Below are positions 8,463 through 17,634 of a stretch of DNA of 64,000 bases, one piece after another. Both the position numbers and the translations under genes were made by a program. The notes beneath the pieces are model-generated. The model saw nothing but the letters and a program-made list of their open reading frames with translations, searched no databases and was not told the DNA's origin. Source of the DNA: Mycobacterium dioxanotrophicus (GTDB lineage: Bacteria; Actinomycetota; Actinomycetes; Mycobacteriales; Mycobacteriaceae); assembly GCF_002157835.1 (NCBI RefSeq), contig NZ_CP020809.1, forward strand, positions 3,658,001 to 3,722,000, written 5' to 3'. Each line of letters starts with the position of its first letter. The first letter of the stretch is position 1.

Positions 8463-9746
8463 GTGGCGGTCAGCGAGTTCCGGCGCTCGGTTTGCATGCC
8501 CGAGCTGGTGTTGAGCGGCCAGCTGCCCGCCCGCACCGCCCACTACGCGGAGAGTCTGTCCAGCCGGCTGCGCGTGCTGACCATCGCGACCTGGATCGCC
8601 GCTTCGGTGTCAGGCTTTTTCGGCTTGTTCCAGCTCGTCGTCGGCGGGGCCATCTGGCGCGTCGGGTTTCTCAATCTCGTGTTCGCGGCGCTGTTCGTGC
8701 TGGTGCCGCTGCTGTACCGGTTCGGCGAGCTGATCGCACCGTTGAGCTTCTTCGTCATCGCCTACGTCTCGGTGTCGCTGATGTGTTACCAGGTCGGCAC
8801 GGGATCAGGTCTGCAGCTGTACTTCCTGGTGTCGGCCTCGTTGGTGGTCCTGGTCCTGGGTATCGAGCGCATCGGTCTGGCTGCTGTGCTGGTCGGGTTG
8901 GGGGTGATCGCGTCGATTGCGCTGGCGTTCGTGGCCCCGGTCGACCGCGGCCTGGGCCCGTCGTGGACGCTGCGGTTCGGCTTCGTCGTGACGACCGTGT
9001 CGGCGACCGTGATGGTCTTCGCGACGGTGTGGTTGGCGTTGCGGGAGAACGCCCGCGCCGAGGCCGCGATGGAGGCCGAATACCAGCGCTCCGAGCAACT
9101 ACTCGCCAACATCCTGCCTGCGACGGTCGCCGCACGTCTGAAGGACCCGGCCCGCACCATCATCGCCGACAAGTACGACGACGCGTCGATTCTGTTCGCC
9201 GACATCGCCGGTTACACCAGCCGGGCCAGCGACACCGCACCCGCGGACCTGGTGCGTTTCCTCGATCGGCTCTACACCGATCTCGACGCGCTCGTCGACA
9301 AGCACGATCTGGAGAAGGTGAAGACCAGCGGGGACTCGTACATGGTGGTATCCGGTGTGCCCAAGCCGCGCACCGACCATGTCGAGGCGTTGGCCTGCTT
9401 TGCCCTCGACATGGCCGATGCCGTCGCCGATCTCAAGGATCCTCAGGGCCGAGCGGTACCGCTACGCATCGGGCTCGCCTCCGGTCCCGTCGTGGCCGGC
9501 GTGGTGGGCGCCCGCAAGTTCTTCTACGACGTGTGGGGCGACGCCGTCAACGTCGCCTCCCGCATGGAGACCACCGACGTCGCCGGCCGAATCCAGGTGC
9601 CGCAGAACGTCTATGAGCGCATCAGCGACCGCTTCGTGCTCGAAGAACGCGGCGAGGTCAACATCAAGGGCAAGGGCGTGATGCGGACCTGGTACCTGGT
9701 CGGCCGCCGCGACGACGAAGGTCGTGCGGCCGTCGAGACCGGTTAG
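8463..9746 (+). CDS. cya: Membrane-bound class III adenylyl cyclase, Rv1625c (Cya) type
   Basis: About 427 residues. Six hydrophobic helices fill roughly the first 200 residues, followed by a linker helix (ENARAEAAMEAEYQRSEQLL) and one cyclase catalytic domain. Catalytic features: metal Asp in SILFADIAGYT and again in KVKTSGDSYM, the adenine-selecting Lys in the same segment and Asp in FYDVWGDAVNVASRM, and the Asn/Arg transition-state pair in NVASRM. This matches M. tuberculosis Rv1625c closely over the whole length. Such enzymes act as homodimers making cAMP, half of a mammalian cyclase. The start is uncertain: GTG 8463 and ATG 8496 are in frame without a clear ribosome site. It ends convergently with dps, overlapping it by 4 bases. 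Confidence 0.9.
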   Translation: MAVSEFRRSVCMPELVLSGQLPARTAHYAESLSSRLRVLTIATWIAASVSGFFGLFQLVVGGAIWRVGFLNLVFAALFVLVPLLYRFGELIAPLSFFVIAYVSVSLMCYQVGTGSGLQLYFLVSASLVVLVLGIERIGLAAVLVGLGVIASIALAFVAPVDRGLGPSWTLRFGFVVTTVSATVMVFATVWLALRENARAEAAMEAEYQRSEQLLANILPATVAARLKDPARTIIADKYDDASILFADIAGYTSRASDTAPADLVRFLDRLYTDLDALVDKHDLEKVKTSGDSYMVVSGVPKPRTDHVEALACFALDMADAVADLKDPQGRAVPLRIGLASGPVVAGVVGARKFFYDVWGDAVNVASRMETTDVAGRIQVPQNVYERISDRFVLEERGEVNIKGKGVMRTWYLVGRRDDEGRAAVETG

Positions 9747-10228
9747 ACCTTGCCGTTCTCCGACTTGATCAACCAGGCCAGCTTTTCCAGCCCGTCGATG
9801 AGCTGATGCAGGATGTCCGCGGTGCTCGGGTCCTCGGCGTCGACCGCGTCGTGCACGCTGCGCATGGTGTCGACCACGGCGTAGATGCGGGTGGTGACGA
9901 GGTCGACCACCTCGGTCGTATTTCGTTCGTAGGCAGGGAATTCCGGCACCGTGGTCGTCGCGGACACGCTGTCGGAGCGGCCGTCGGGGACGGCGTCCAG
10001 TGCGCGCATCCGTTCGGCGATGGTGTCGCTGCCGGTGCGGGCGAAATCGACCAGTTCGTCCAGTTGCAGGTGCAGGTCGCGGAAGTTGGTGCCGACGACG
10101 TTCCAGTGCGCCTGCTTGCCTTGCAGTCCGAGTTCGATCAGGTCGACGAGCACCTGCTGAAGATGGGTGCTCAGTTGCGGTGTGGCGTGGAAACCTTGGA
10201 TCTCTGTTTCGATTCGACGTGTACTCAT
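9743..10228 (-). CDS. dps: Dps family ferritin-like DNA-protection protein (Dps2 type)
   Basis: 161 residues. The ferroxidase site of Dps proteins is intact: His41, His53, Asp57, Asp68 and Glu72 with the family spacing, in GKQAHWNVVGTNFRDLHLQL and SDTIAERM. It is very close to M. smegmatis Dps2 (MsDps2), which forms dodecamers that oxidise and store iron and protect DNA. Basic residues at the N terminus (STRRIETEIQGF) could contribute to DNA binding. The stop TAA overlaps the stop of the convergent cyclase gene. It is 59 bp downstream of the DUF2339 gene on the same strand and could be read from that transcript. The start ATG 10228 matches the family N terminus; the longer frame is a chance extension. 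Confidence 0.93.
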   Translation of the reverse strand: MSTRRIETEIQGFHATPQLSTHLQQVLVDLIELGLQGKQAHWNVVGTNFRDLHLQLDELVDFARTGSDTIAERMRALDAVPDGRSDSVSATTTVPEFPAYERNTTEVVDLVTTRIYAVVDTMRSVHDAVDAEDPSTADILHQLIDGLEKLAWLIKSENGKV

Positions 10229-10287
10229 GCCAGGTCCAACGATGCCTTTTTTGTAATCAATCCAAAATAGACGAGGAGTGGCCGGGA

Positions 10288-12099
10288 TCACACCTGCGGT
10301 TCGGTCAACTGGTCGCCGTTCTTGTCCTGCTGACTGAGTAGGCGGGCGTATCCGGCCCCCATCCCCAGCAGCGCCAGCCCGACCACGATGAACACCGCGA
10401 CCCGGAAGATGCCGTCGAGGGTGCCCAGGTCGAAGAGGAACAGCTTGGCCATCGCGGCGGCCACCAGCGCGAGACCACCCACGATCGGCAGCGACCGCTG
10501 GGCCTTGGGCAAGCGCGCGGCGTAGTACAACAACCCGGCGGCGATCATGATCCAGCAGATGGTCGCGATCATGTGCCCGCCGAAGAATCCTGCGCCGGCA
10601 CCGCCTACGAGCACCCCGACGGTCACCGTGAACGTCGTCACCGCATAACCGATCACCGCCGCCGCGGCCACCCACAGCAGGCGAACCGTGTCGTCGTACG
10701 CAGGTCGGCTGCCGGTCCACGACCACACGATCGTCGCTGCGGCGGCGATGGCCAGGATGCTCGAGGTCAGCACCGACACTGCGACTCCCGCGCGGAGTTC
10801 GGTTGCCTGCGTAAGGGTTTCCGGCGGCGCGTAGCTCAGGAAATAGCCGCCGCCGACCACCGCGAACCCGATAGCCGCCCACCTGCCGACGTCACTGCGT
10901 CGCGCAACCACGGCAACGGCGATCGCCATCGCGAGTAGCACCGGGCCGGCTACCGTGCCGTCGAACGCCACGGTGACCGCGATGAGGGCGGCAACTGCCG
11001 ACAGCGCCGACCACAGCTGCCGCACCACGGTCGTCACGCCGGGCATCCGATCGCCGATCGCGGTGACTGCCACCAGGGCCGCGGCCAACGCGCCGATCAT
11101 CAGCGCAGCCACCACTCGATCCGTCGCGGCCGAAACGCACAGCAGTGGAACGGTTCCCGCCGCCGTCGTGAGCGCCATGGCGGCCTTGTTGGTGGTCCAG
11201 CGCAGCAATACCACCCCGGCGCCCACGGCCAGCACCGCAGCCACCGCGCACGCCGACGCCAACCGCAGATCCTCCGATGTCGCTGCTGCCAACGCGAACA
11301 GCAGCGGTGCCGTGGCCGCCGCGACCCGCGCCACATGCACCGTCATCCAGTCCCGCCCCCACTGCACGGGCAGCGTCGCCGCTGACAAGGCCAGCATGAA
11401 TCCGATCAGCAGTAGTGTGACGCCGTCGGTGACGACCGGGGCCAGGATGGTCAACGGCACGAGAACCAGCAGGCCGAGTTGTTCGGAGTCCCAGAGTCGA
11501 GCCAGCACCAGCCCGCCACCGCCGATGACCGCCGCGATGGCGAGCCCGACCGGCGCGGCAACCCAGTGATAGATCGCCGTCACGGCGATCACGTCGATGT
11601 AGGCGGCCGCGATCCCGGTCGCGGCCAGCGCGATCGCGCCGGTGCGCCCGCCGGGCCGCGACTGTTGCCACCAGGAGACCGCGACCAGACCCGCCGCCAG
11701 CGCAGCGCCCGCCGCGACGCGGAACTCGGGCCGCAGGATGCCGGCCTGTGCGGCCAGCACCACCAGCAACACGACGCCGACCAGCGTCACGGCCACACCG
11801 GCGACCGCGAGCACCTTGCCGATCCAGCCTTCGGACCGTTCGGTGCGCGGCGGCGGTGTCGGTGCGGCGGCCGGAGGCGCAACCGCGACGGGCGGGGTCA
11901 CCTGCGGGACCGCCGGGTACGGGCCCGCTGCCCAGTACGGAGCAACCGGCGCCGCGACAGGCGCAGGGGCCTGGTGTGTCAGCAGCCGGTCCAGTTCCGC
12001 CAGGTCGGCCGCGACCCTTCCCGTGTAGGCGTTGATCGCAGCGATGTCCGAGGCCAGCCGGGAGATGAGGGCACGGTGCGGTTCGGTCATGCCTGTCAT
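10288..12099 (-). CDS. DUF2339 multi-spanning membrane protein
   Basis: 603 residues. A short N-terminal helical part (residues 1-42) is followed by an Ala/Pro-rich linker (about 43-88), then some 16-18 hydrophobic helices to the C terminus, which is polar (SQQDKNGDQLTEPQV). This is the layout of DUF2339 proteins, whose function is not established. An in-frame ATG at 12090 is an equally plausible start. It lies 35 bp downstream of the response regulator gene on the same strand, so it may be co-transcribed with the two-component system and be linked to envelope sensing; this is inference from position. Confidence 0.75.
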   Translation of the reverse strand: MTGMTEPHRALISRLASDIAAINAYTGRVAADLAELDRLLTHQAPAPVAAPVAPYWAAGPYPAVPQVTPPVAVAPPAAAPTPPPRTERSEGWIGKVLAVAGVAVTLVGVVLLVVLAAQAGILRPEFRVAAGAALAAGLVAVSWWQQSRPGGRTGAIALAATGIAAAYIDVIAVTAIYHWVAAPVGLAIAAVIGGGGLVLARLWDSEQLGLLVLVPLTILAPVVTDGVTLLLIGFMLALSAATLPVQWGRDWMTVHVARVAAATAPLLFALAAATSEDLRLASACAVAAVLAVGAGVVLLRWTTNKAAMALTTAAGTVPLLCVSAATDRVVAALMIGALAAALVAVTAIGDRMPGVTTVVRQLWSALSAVAALIAVTVAFDGTVAGPVLLAMAIAVAVVARRSDVGRWAAIGFAVVGGGYFLSYAPPETLTQATELRAGVAVSVLTSSILAIAAAATIVWSWTGSRPAYDDTVRLLWVAAAAVIGYAVTTFTVTVGVLVGGAGAGFFGGHMIATICWIMIAAGLLYYAARLPKAQRSLPIVGGLALVAAAMAKLFLFDLGTLDGIFRVAVFIVVGLALLGMGAGYARLLSQQDKNGDQLTEPQV

Positions 12100-12134
12100 C
12101 GTGACAGCGAACCAGGGTCACCGGATGAGTAGGA

Positions 12135-12788
12135 CTACTCGTCGAGTCCGTGTTCGATGGCGTAGCGGGCCAACTCGACCCGGTTGGCCACCTGCAGTTT
12201 GCGGAATGTGGCCTGGACGTGATTCTCCACGGTCCGGTGGCTCAGCGACAGTCGGGTGGCAATCTGTTTGGCGGACAAGCCTTTCGCCACATAGCGCAGC
12301 ACCTCGGTCTCCCGTTCGGTGAGGCTCGGTGTGGCGGCGTCGCGGTCAGGGCGCGCCGCCATGCGTCGGTACTCGCCCAGTACCAAGCCGGCCAGACCCG
12401 GTGTGAACACGGCCCGGCCCTGCGCGGTCGCCCGAACAGCTTCGCCCAGTTCGGCTTTCGATGCGCTCTTGACCAGATAGCCGGTGGCCCCGGCCTTGAC
12501 CGCCTCGAGTACGTCGTCACGCTCGTCTGACGCCGACAACACCAGGACCTTGGTGTCCGGGGACACCGCCAGCACCTCGGCGGTGGCTTGCGCGCCGGTG
12601 CCGTCGGTCAACCGCATGTCCATCACCACCACGTCGGGCCGGACCACCGCGGCGCGGCGGCGAGCGGCGGCGACGCCGTCGGCCGTTGCCACCACCTCGA
12701 ATCCGTCGTCGGCAAGATCGCGCGCCACCGCGTCCCGCCAGATCGGATGGTCGTCGACCACCATCACCTTCGGTGCGGACTCCCCCAT
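12135..12788 (-). CDS. LuxR/NarL-type response regulator
   Basis: 217 residues. The receiver domain (about 1-120) has the acidic pair in VMVVDDHPIW, the phosphoacceptor Asp in PDVVVMDMRL and the conserved Lys in GYLVKSAS. A LuxR-type helix-turn-helix follows (about 150-215): SLTEREVLRYVAKGLS-like core with QIATRLSLSHRTVENHVQ. The start ATG 12788 shares one base with the kinase stop (TGATG), so the pair is translationally coupled. The partner is the kinase just upstream. The pair looks like the MacR/MacS-type systems of actinobacteria, but I hold that name only tentatively. Confidence 0.88.
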   Translation of the reverse strand: MGESAPKVMVVDDHPIWRDAVARDLADDGFEVVATADGVAAARRRAAVVRPDVVVMDMRLTDGTGAQATAEVLAVSPDTKVLVLSASDERDDVLEAVKAGATGYLVKSASKAELGEAVRATAQGRAVFTPGLAGLVLGEYRRMAARPDRDAATPSLTERETEVLRYVAKGLSAKQIATRLSLSHRTVENHVQATFRKLQVANRVELARYAIEHGLDE

Positions 12789-13924
12789 CACTGTCCCCCT
12801 CCTGTGCGCGGCACCGTCAGCTCCCATTCCGTCCCGGCGCCCGGTGCGGTGGTCAGCTCGGCGCTGCCGCCAAGCCAGTCCATCCGTCCCACAATAGATT
12901 TCGATACACCGAGCCGACCCTGCCGGGCCGCCTCGGCCAGCCTGCCGTCGGCAATGCCCACCCCGTCGTCGCGGATGCTCACCGTCACGCTGTCCCCCAG
13001 ATCCTCGAGGAGGACGAACGCCCGAGCATCCGGCCCGGCGTGTGCGGCCACGTTGTCGAGCGCATTGCCGGCCGCTGCGAACAACTCCCGGGCCACGGCG
13101 TCCTCCAGCAACACGGGCTCGGCTGGCAGGCTGACCGAAACCCGGTCACTGGCGCGGCTCCGCAGCAGCGCGCCGACGTCGGTCAAGGTCCCGCCCGCAA
13201 CCTCGGCGTCCGGTGCGCTGACCAGGCGGCGCAACGCCCGCTCCTGCTCCCCCGCCAATTCGGCCAGTTTTGCTGTCTCGCCCCCGATTTCGCGGCCGCG
13301 CCGGGAGACCAGGGCCAGCACCTGGATGGCCCCGTCGTGCACGGTGCGGGACAGCCGCTCGCGCTCCTCCAAGGCGGCCGCCAGCCGCACTGCCCGCTCC
13401 AACTCGGCGTGGGCTCGGCGAGCGGTCTGGGCCGCCATACCGACCGCCAGACCCACGGCCACCTCGATGACGATTGTGGCGTTGCGGCCAAGGTTCGGGC
13501 TGACATACCCCTTGAGCGTCGCCGCCGCCGCCATGACCGCGAGTCCGGCCGCCATACCGCCGACCGGGCCGAACTGCAGGGCCGCGGAGATCGTGGCGTT
13601 GGTGGCCCACAGTGTGGTGGGCCAGGATTGGTTGTCGGCCACCCAGTGATCGGACGCGACGAACGCCGTCGACAGCATGAGCACCAGCACGATCACGATC
13701 TCGGCGATCACCCAGGCCGGCCGCCGCCCGAACCCTTTGAGGTAGGCGACCGCGCACGCGACGCTCCAGAGCATCAGCACGGAGAACAGTAGCCAGGCCA
13801 GCATCGGACGCATCAGATCGTCGTTGATCGCGATCTGGAAGCCCAGCGCGTAAATGCAACTGAGCAGCCGGAACCCCTGCGCCGCCCGCCACAGCGGGGC
13901 GACCGGATCCGAACGGCGCTGCAC
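12788..13924 (-). CDS. Sensor histidine kinase, NarL-partner type (MacS-like)
   Basis: 378 residues. The N-terminal half has about five or six membrane helices with short loops and no large extracellular domain, suggesting sensing in or at the membrane. The dimerisation/phosphoacceptor region carries ERERLSRTVHDGAIQVLALV, where the His in HDGA is the expected phosphorylation site of the HisKA_3 class. The ATPase domain has the N-box-like NALDNVAAHAG, the G1 box SIRDDGVGIAD and GRLGVSKSIVGRM. It starts at GTG 13924; a TATGCT hexamer lies 8 nt upstream, compatible with a leaderless transcript. Probably co-transcribed with the regulator, DUF2339 protein and perhaps dps. Confidence 0.85.
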   Translation of the reverse strand: MQRRSDPVAPLWRAAQGFRLLSCIYALGFQIAINDDLMRPMLAWLLFSVLMLWSVACAVAYLKGFGRRPAWVIAEIVIVLVLMLSTAFVASDHWVADNQSWPTTLWATNATISAALQFGPVGGMAAGLAVMAAAATLKGYVSPNLGRNATIVIEVAVGLAVGMAAQTARRAHAELERAVRLAAALEERERLSRTVHDGAIQVLALVSRRGREIGGETAKLAELAGEQERALRRLVSAPDAEVAGGTLTDVGALLRSRASDRVSVSLPAEPVLLEDAVARELFAAAGNALDNVAAHAGPDARAFVLLEDLGDSVTVSIRDDGVGIADGRLAEAARQGRLGVSKSIVGRMDWLGGSAELTTAPGAGTEWELTVPRTGGGQ

Positions 13925-13976
13925 CTGCTCAGCATAAGGTCGCCGACGGCACCACTACGGCAACATCTCGGCGTGA

Positions 13977-14831
13977 CTACGGTCCGACCGCGACCGGACG
14001 GGTGGGGTCGGCAGCCCACTCCGACCAGGATCCGGGGAACAGTGCGGCGTCGACACCCGCGGCTGCCAAGGCCGCTACGGCCACCGCGGCGGTGACACCG
14101 GAGCCGCAGTACGCGCCGGCCTCGGTGCCTTCGGTGAGTCCCCGCTCAGCCAGCAGCCCCCGCAGGTCGGCGTCCGGCAGCAAGGTGCCGTTGGCGGCGA
14201 GAACGCGGGTGCTCGGCAGGTTGACGGCTCCCGGGATGTGCCCGGCGGCCGGGTCCATCGGTTCGACGTCGCCGCGGAAGCGCTCGGGTGCACGGGCATC
14301 GAGCAGGACGCCGCGGTGCGCGCCGGCCTCTTCGGCGGTGATGGTGCGACGGGCACCGTGGTACAGGTCGTCGTGCGCGACGATGACGTCGCCCGGCTCG
14401 GGCTGGACCGGGCCGCTCTGTAATGCCCCGCCCGCAGCCGTCCACGCCGCCAGGCCCCCGTCGAGGATCCGGACGTCGGGGATGCCTGCCGCGGTCAGCA
14501 CCCACCACGCCCGGCCGGAACCGGCCCGGTTCCAGTCGTCGTACACCACAACGGGTACCCCGGAGCGCAGACCCCAGCGGCGGGCCGAGGCTTCCAGGCT
14601 CCGTCCGGACGGCAAAGGGTGCCTGCCGCGGCCGGCCACGCCGTGGTCGGACAACTCGTCATCCAGGGACACGTACACCGCCCCCGGCACGTGCCCGGCC
14701 AGATACGCCTCGGTGCCATCGGGCTCGGCCAGAGTCCACCGCACGTCCAGGACCGTGACGGGATCCCCGGTCTCGATCAGCTGCCGCAGTTCGGCGGCGG
14801 TGACGAAAACGTCTGCTCGTGCTGCACTCAC
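13977..14831 (-). CDS. Sulfurtransferase (thiosulfate/3-mercaptopyruvate type, two rhodanese domains)
   Basis: 284 residues forming two rhodanese domains. The first (about 1-125) has VLDVRWTL and GHVPGAVYVSLDDEL but no active cysteine. The second (about 150-284) has LLDARAPERF, GHIPGAVNLPS and the catalytic Cys in the loop AYCGSGVTAAV. The CGSGVTA loop is intermediate between thiosulfate and mercaptopyruvate sulfurtransferases, so the donor is uncertain. The enzyme moves sulfane sulfur to cyanide, thiols or protein acceptors in the cytoplasm. It begins at GTG 14831, 10 bp after the stop of the amino acid ABC ATPase, and is likely the last gene of that operon, hinting at transport of a sulfur-containing amino acid. 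Confidence 0.85.
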   Translation of the reverse strand: MSAARADVFVTAAELRQLIETGDPVTVLDVRWTLAEPDGTEAYLAGHVPGAVYVSLDDELSDHGVAGRGRHPLPSGRSLEASARRWGLRSGVPVVVYDDWNRAGSGRAWWVLTAAGIPDVRILDGGLAAWTAAGGALQSGPVQPEPGDVIVAHDDLYHGARRTITAEEAGAHRGVLLDARAPERFRGDVEPMDPAAGHIPGAVNLPSTRVLAANGTLLPDADLRGLLAERGLTEGTEAGAYCGSGVTAAVAVAALAAAGVDAALFPGSWSEWAADPTRPVAVGP

Positions 14832-14841
14832 TGCACCGAAA

Positions 14842-15606
14842 CTACATCACCTTGGACAGAAACGCCTTCGTGCGTTCATGTTTCGGGTTGGCCATCACTT
14901 CACGGGGATTGCCGCTCTCCACGATCACGCCGCCGTCCATGAACACCAGCTTGTCGGCGACCTCACGGGCGAACCCCATCTCGTGCGTCACGACCACCAT
15001 GGTCATCCCCTCACTGGCGAGGTTCTTCATCACCGCAAGCACCTCCCCGACGAGCTCGGGGTCCAACGCGGAGGTCGGCTCGTCGAAGAGCATCAGCTTG
15101 GGACTCATTGCCAACGCGCGCGCGATGGCCACCCGCTGCTGCTGACCGCCGGACAGCTGGGCCGGGTAGGCATCGGCCTTGGCGGACAATCCGACCTGAC
15201 TGAGCAGATCCTTGGCCCGCTTCAGCGCTTCGTCCTTCTTGACCTTCTTGACGTGGACGGGGGCCTCGATGATGTTCTCCAGCACCGTGCGATGCGGGAA
15301 CAGGTTGAAGTGCTGGAAGACCATCCCGACCTCGCGCCGTTGCTTGGCGGCCTCTTTGGGGCGCAGCTCATGCAGCTTGCCGCCGCGCTCGCGGTAGCCG
15401 ACCAGTTCTCCGTCGACATAGAGCCTGCCGCCGTTGACCTGTTCCAGGTGGTTGATGCACCGCAGGAACGTCGACTTGCCCGAGCCCGAAGGCCCGACCA
15501 TGCACAGCACCTCGCCGCGGCCGATGTCGAGGGTGACGCCCTTGAGGACGTGCAGCGCGCCGAAGTTCTTGCACACACTCTCGGCGCGGACCATGGGTTC
15601 GGTCAT
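14842..15606 (-). CDS. Polar amino acid ABC transporter ATP-binding protein (GlnQ/HisP type)
   Basis: 254 residues. Walker A is [10 protein letters not shown]-loop [11 protein letters not shown], signature LSGGQQQR, Walker [15 protein letters not shown] and the switch His in [10 protein letters not shown]. The FNLFPH and HEMGFA motifs are typical of amino acid importers. The ATG 15606 overlaps the permease stop by 4 bases (ATGA), so the two are translationally coupled. A further in-frame ATG lies four codons later. It energises the permease and binding protein encoded just upstream. Confidence 0.92.
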   Translation of the reverse strand: MTEPMVRAESVCKNFGALHVLKGVTLDIGRGEVLCMVGPSGSGKSTFLRCINHLEQVNGGRLYVDGELVGYRERGGKLHELRPKEAAKQRREVGMVFQHFNLFPHRTVLENIIEAPVHVKKVKKDEALKRAKDLLSQVGLSAKADAYPAQLSGGQQQRVAIARALAMSPKLMLFDEPTSALDPELVGEVLAVMKNLASEGMTMVVVTHEMGFAREVADKLVFMDGGVIVESGNPREVMANPKHERTKAFLSKVM

Positions 15607-16535
15607 GGATGCGGCTCTCCCATCTGCGCCTTGGCCAGGGTCTCCAGTTGCTTGGACGTCAGCTTCCGGGATGCGCCCCTGGCGTAGTACCGCTCCAAGT
15701 AGTACTGCCCGACCATGAGCACACTCGTGACGGCCAGGTACCAGGTGGATGCCACCAACAGCAACGGGATCGGTTGGAACAGCGCAACACCGATGTCCTT
15801 GGACCGCCCGTACAACTCGAAGCTGTACGGCACCGCAGTCACCAGTGACGTGGTCTTGAGCATGCTGATGAACTCGTTGCCGGTCGGCGGGATGATGACC
15901 CGCATCGCCTGAGGCAGCACGGTGCGGCGCATCGTCATCCACCACGACATGCCGAGTGCGGTCGACGCCTCGGACTGCCCCTCCGGCACCGAACTGATGC
16001 CGGCGCGGATGATCTCCGCCATGTAGGCCGCCTCGTTGAGACCCAGGCCCAGGATCGCCAACATGAAGAAATTCGGTTCGCTGAGGCTGAATTTGAAGAA
16101 GGTCGGGCCGAACGGCACGCCCAGTTGGATGTTCTTGTAGATCACCGGGACCAAGCCCCAGAGCACCAACTGCACGTATACCGGTGTGCCGCGGAATATC
16201 CACAGATACAGCCAGGACACCGCTTTGAGCACCGGATTCGGCGACAGCCGCATCACCGCCAGGGCGACCCCGAGGATCAATGCCAGCACCATGGAGAAGA
16301 TGGTGAGCTGCAGGGTGTTCCAGGCGGCCTGCGAAATCCGTTGGTCGAACAGGTATTTCCCGAAGGTATCCCACCGGTAGGCCTCGTTGGTGGCCGCGCC
16401 GTACGCGAACAGCGCCAGCCCGATGATGACGAGACCCGCCATCACCCACCGCCACGGATGCCTCAGCGGGACAGCATCAATGGCGGCAGGTGAGGTTTCC
16501 TCTTCGACAGCCGGAGGCGGCGATGCGTCTGCCAT
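15603..16535 (-). CDS. Polar amino acid ABC transporter permease (HisM/GlnP type)
   Basis: 310 residues. A 35-residue acidic and Pro-rich cytoplasmic N terminus precedes about six membrane helices. The region starting [20 protein letters not shown] is the typical N-terminal start of HisM/GlnP permeases, and [25 protein letters not shown] sequence (here ending [12 protein letters not shown]) is the EAA loop contacting the ATPase. Only one permease gene is present, so the channel is probably a homodimer. It lies 7 bp after the binding-protein stop. Confidence 0.92.
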   Translation of the reverse strand: MADASPPPAVEEETSPAAIDAVPLRHPWRWVMAGLVIIGLALFAYGAATNEAYRWDTFGKYLFDQRISQAAWNTLQLTIFSMVLALILGVALAVMRLSPNPVLKAVSWLYLWIFRGTPVYVQLVLWGLVPVIYKNIQLGVPFGPTFFKFSLSEPNFFMLAILGLGLNEAAYMAEIIRAGISSVPEGQSEASTALGMSWWMTMRRTVLPQAMRVIIPPTGNEFISMLKTTSLVTAVPYSFELYGRSKDIGVALFQPIPLLLVASTWYLAVTSVLMVGQYYLERYYARGASRKLTSKQLETLAKAQMGEPHP

Positions 16536-16542
16536 TCCCGCC

Positions 16543-17460
16543 TCAGCTGGTCGCGCCGTTGATGACCGGCTTGTCGATCAGTCCCTTCTCGGCGCCCCAG
16601 TTGGCGGCCACCTGCTTGTAGGCACCGGTCTGGATGAGGTGCTCGAGGGCCTTCTGCAGCGACTGGGCCAGCGGCGAGCCCTTGGGTACCACCCAGCCGT
16701 ACGGCGCAGAATCGAAGATCTCACCGACCTGTTCGAGTTTGCCGTCGCTCTGTTTGATCGCGTAGGCCGTCACCGGGGAGTCGGCCGACATGGCGTCGGC
16801 CTGCCCGAGCAGCACCGCGTTGGTGGCTGCGGACTGGTCGTCGAACTTCAGTACGGCGATGGCGGGCTTGCCCTCCTTGGCGCACTTCGCATTGCGGGCG
16901 GGCATCTCGTTGGTGTCCTGCACCGTCGCCGTCTGCACCGCGACCCTCTTGCCGCACGCGTCGTCGGGGTTGATGCCCGCGCCGACCTTCTGCGCCCAGG
17001 CCGAGCCGGCCTGGAAGTAGGTGACGAAGTCGACCTGCTGTTCACGTTCCTTCGAGTCGGTGAACGACGACATGCCGACGTTGTAGCTGCCGCCCTGCAC
17101 GGACGGAATGATCTTGTCGAACGCCGATGGCCGGTACTCCGGGGTCAGTCCGAGGGTGGCGGCGATGGCGTTCATCAGGTCGACATCGAACCCGATGATC
17201 TTGCCGTTGGGATCCTTGAACTCGTTCGGCGCGTACGTCGGATCGGTACCGACGATGAGCTTGCCGCTCGACTTGATGGGATCCGGCACGGTGTTGGCGA
17301 TGGAGTCGACCTTCTCAGCCGTTGCCGCGGTGGTCGCCGTGCCTGACGTACCGCTGTCACTGTTATTCGCGCACCCCGAGAGCATCAGGGCGCCACTTGC
17401 CGCGATCACCCCTGCGACGCGCCACATTTTCCCCCGACGGACGTGACATCCAGCTTTCAC
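16543..17460 (-). CDS. Amino acid ABC transporter substrate-binding lipoprotein
   Basis: 305 residues. Start GTG 17460 is favoured: GAAGAGG lies about 7 nt upstream and the protein then begins with a basic signal peptide and lipobox LSGC with Cys30 as the lipidated residue. The mature protein is a family 3 solute-binding protein (GlnH/HisJ type): KLIVGTDPTYAPNEF, IIGFDVDLMNAIA and the ligand-gripping region in the middle. A Ser/Thr/Ala-rich linker follows the lipid anchor. It is the first gene of the ABC operon with a 174-bp divergent promoter region to the HdeD-like gene. Substrate is a polar amino acid, not resolved further. Confidence 0.9.
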   Translation of the reverse strand: MKAGCHVRRGKMWRVAGVIAASGALMLSGCANNSDSGTSGTATTAATAEKVDSIANTVPDPIKSSGKLIVGTDPTYAPNEFKDPNGKIIGFDVDLMNAIAATLGLTPEYRPSAFDKIIPSVQGGSYNVGMSSFTDSKEREQQVDFVTYFQAGSAWAQKVGAGINPDDACGKRVAVQTATVQDTNEMPARNAKCAKEGKPAIAVLKFDDQSAATNAVLLGQADAMSADSPVTAYAIKQSDGKLEQVGEIFDSAPYGWVVPKGSPLAQSLQKALEHLIQTGAYKQVAANWGAEKGLIDKPVINGATS

Positions 17461-17546
17461 AGTTGCCTCTTCTCTCTGCCTAGGGCCGTCTTCCGCCCTC
17501 ATCAAACCGGAGACGTTAACGACCGCGGCCCCAGCCCGCACTGGGG

Positions 17547-17562
17547 GTAACCGAACATTAAC
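17547..17562. promoter_or_regulatory. Candidate GlnR box upstream of amino acid ABC operon
   Basis: GTAAC-n6-TTAAC gives the AC-n9-AC pattern known for actinobacterial GlnR sites. It lies between the divergent ABC operon (start 17460) and the HdeD-like gene (start 17635). The right half is part of an 11-bp direct repeat TTAACGACCGC seen at 17516-17526 and 17558-17568, 42 bp apart. Nitrogen control of an amino acid importer would make sense. Motif matching by eye only. Confidence 0.35.
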
Positions 17563-17634
17563 GACCGCAGTACGACACCACAGCGGTACGGTAAAATCCG
17601 CGTCCGGCGTTATTTGTTGTGCCAAACTGCCAGC

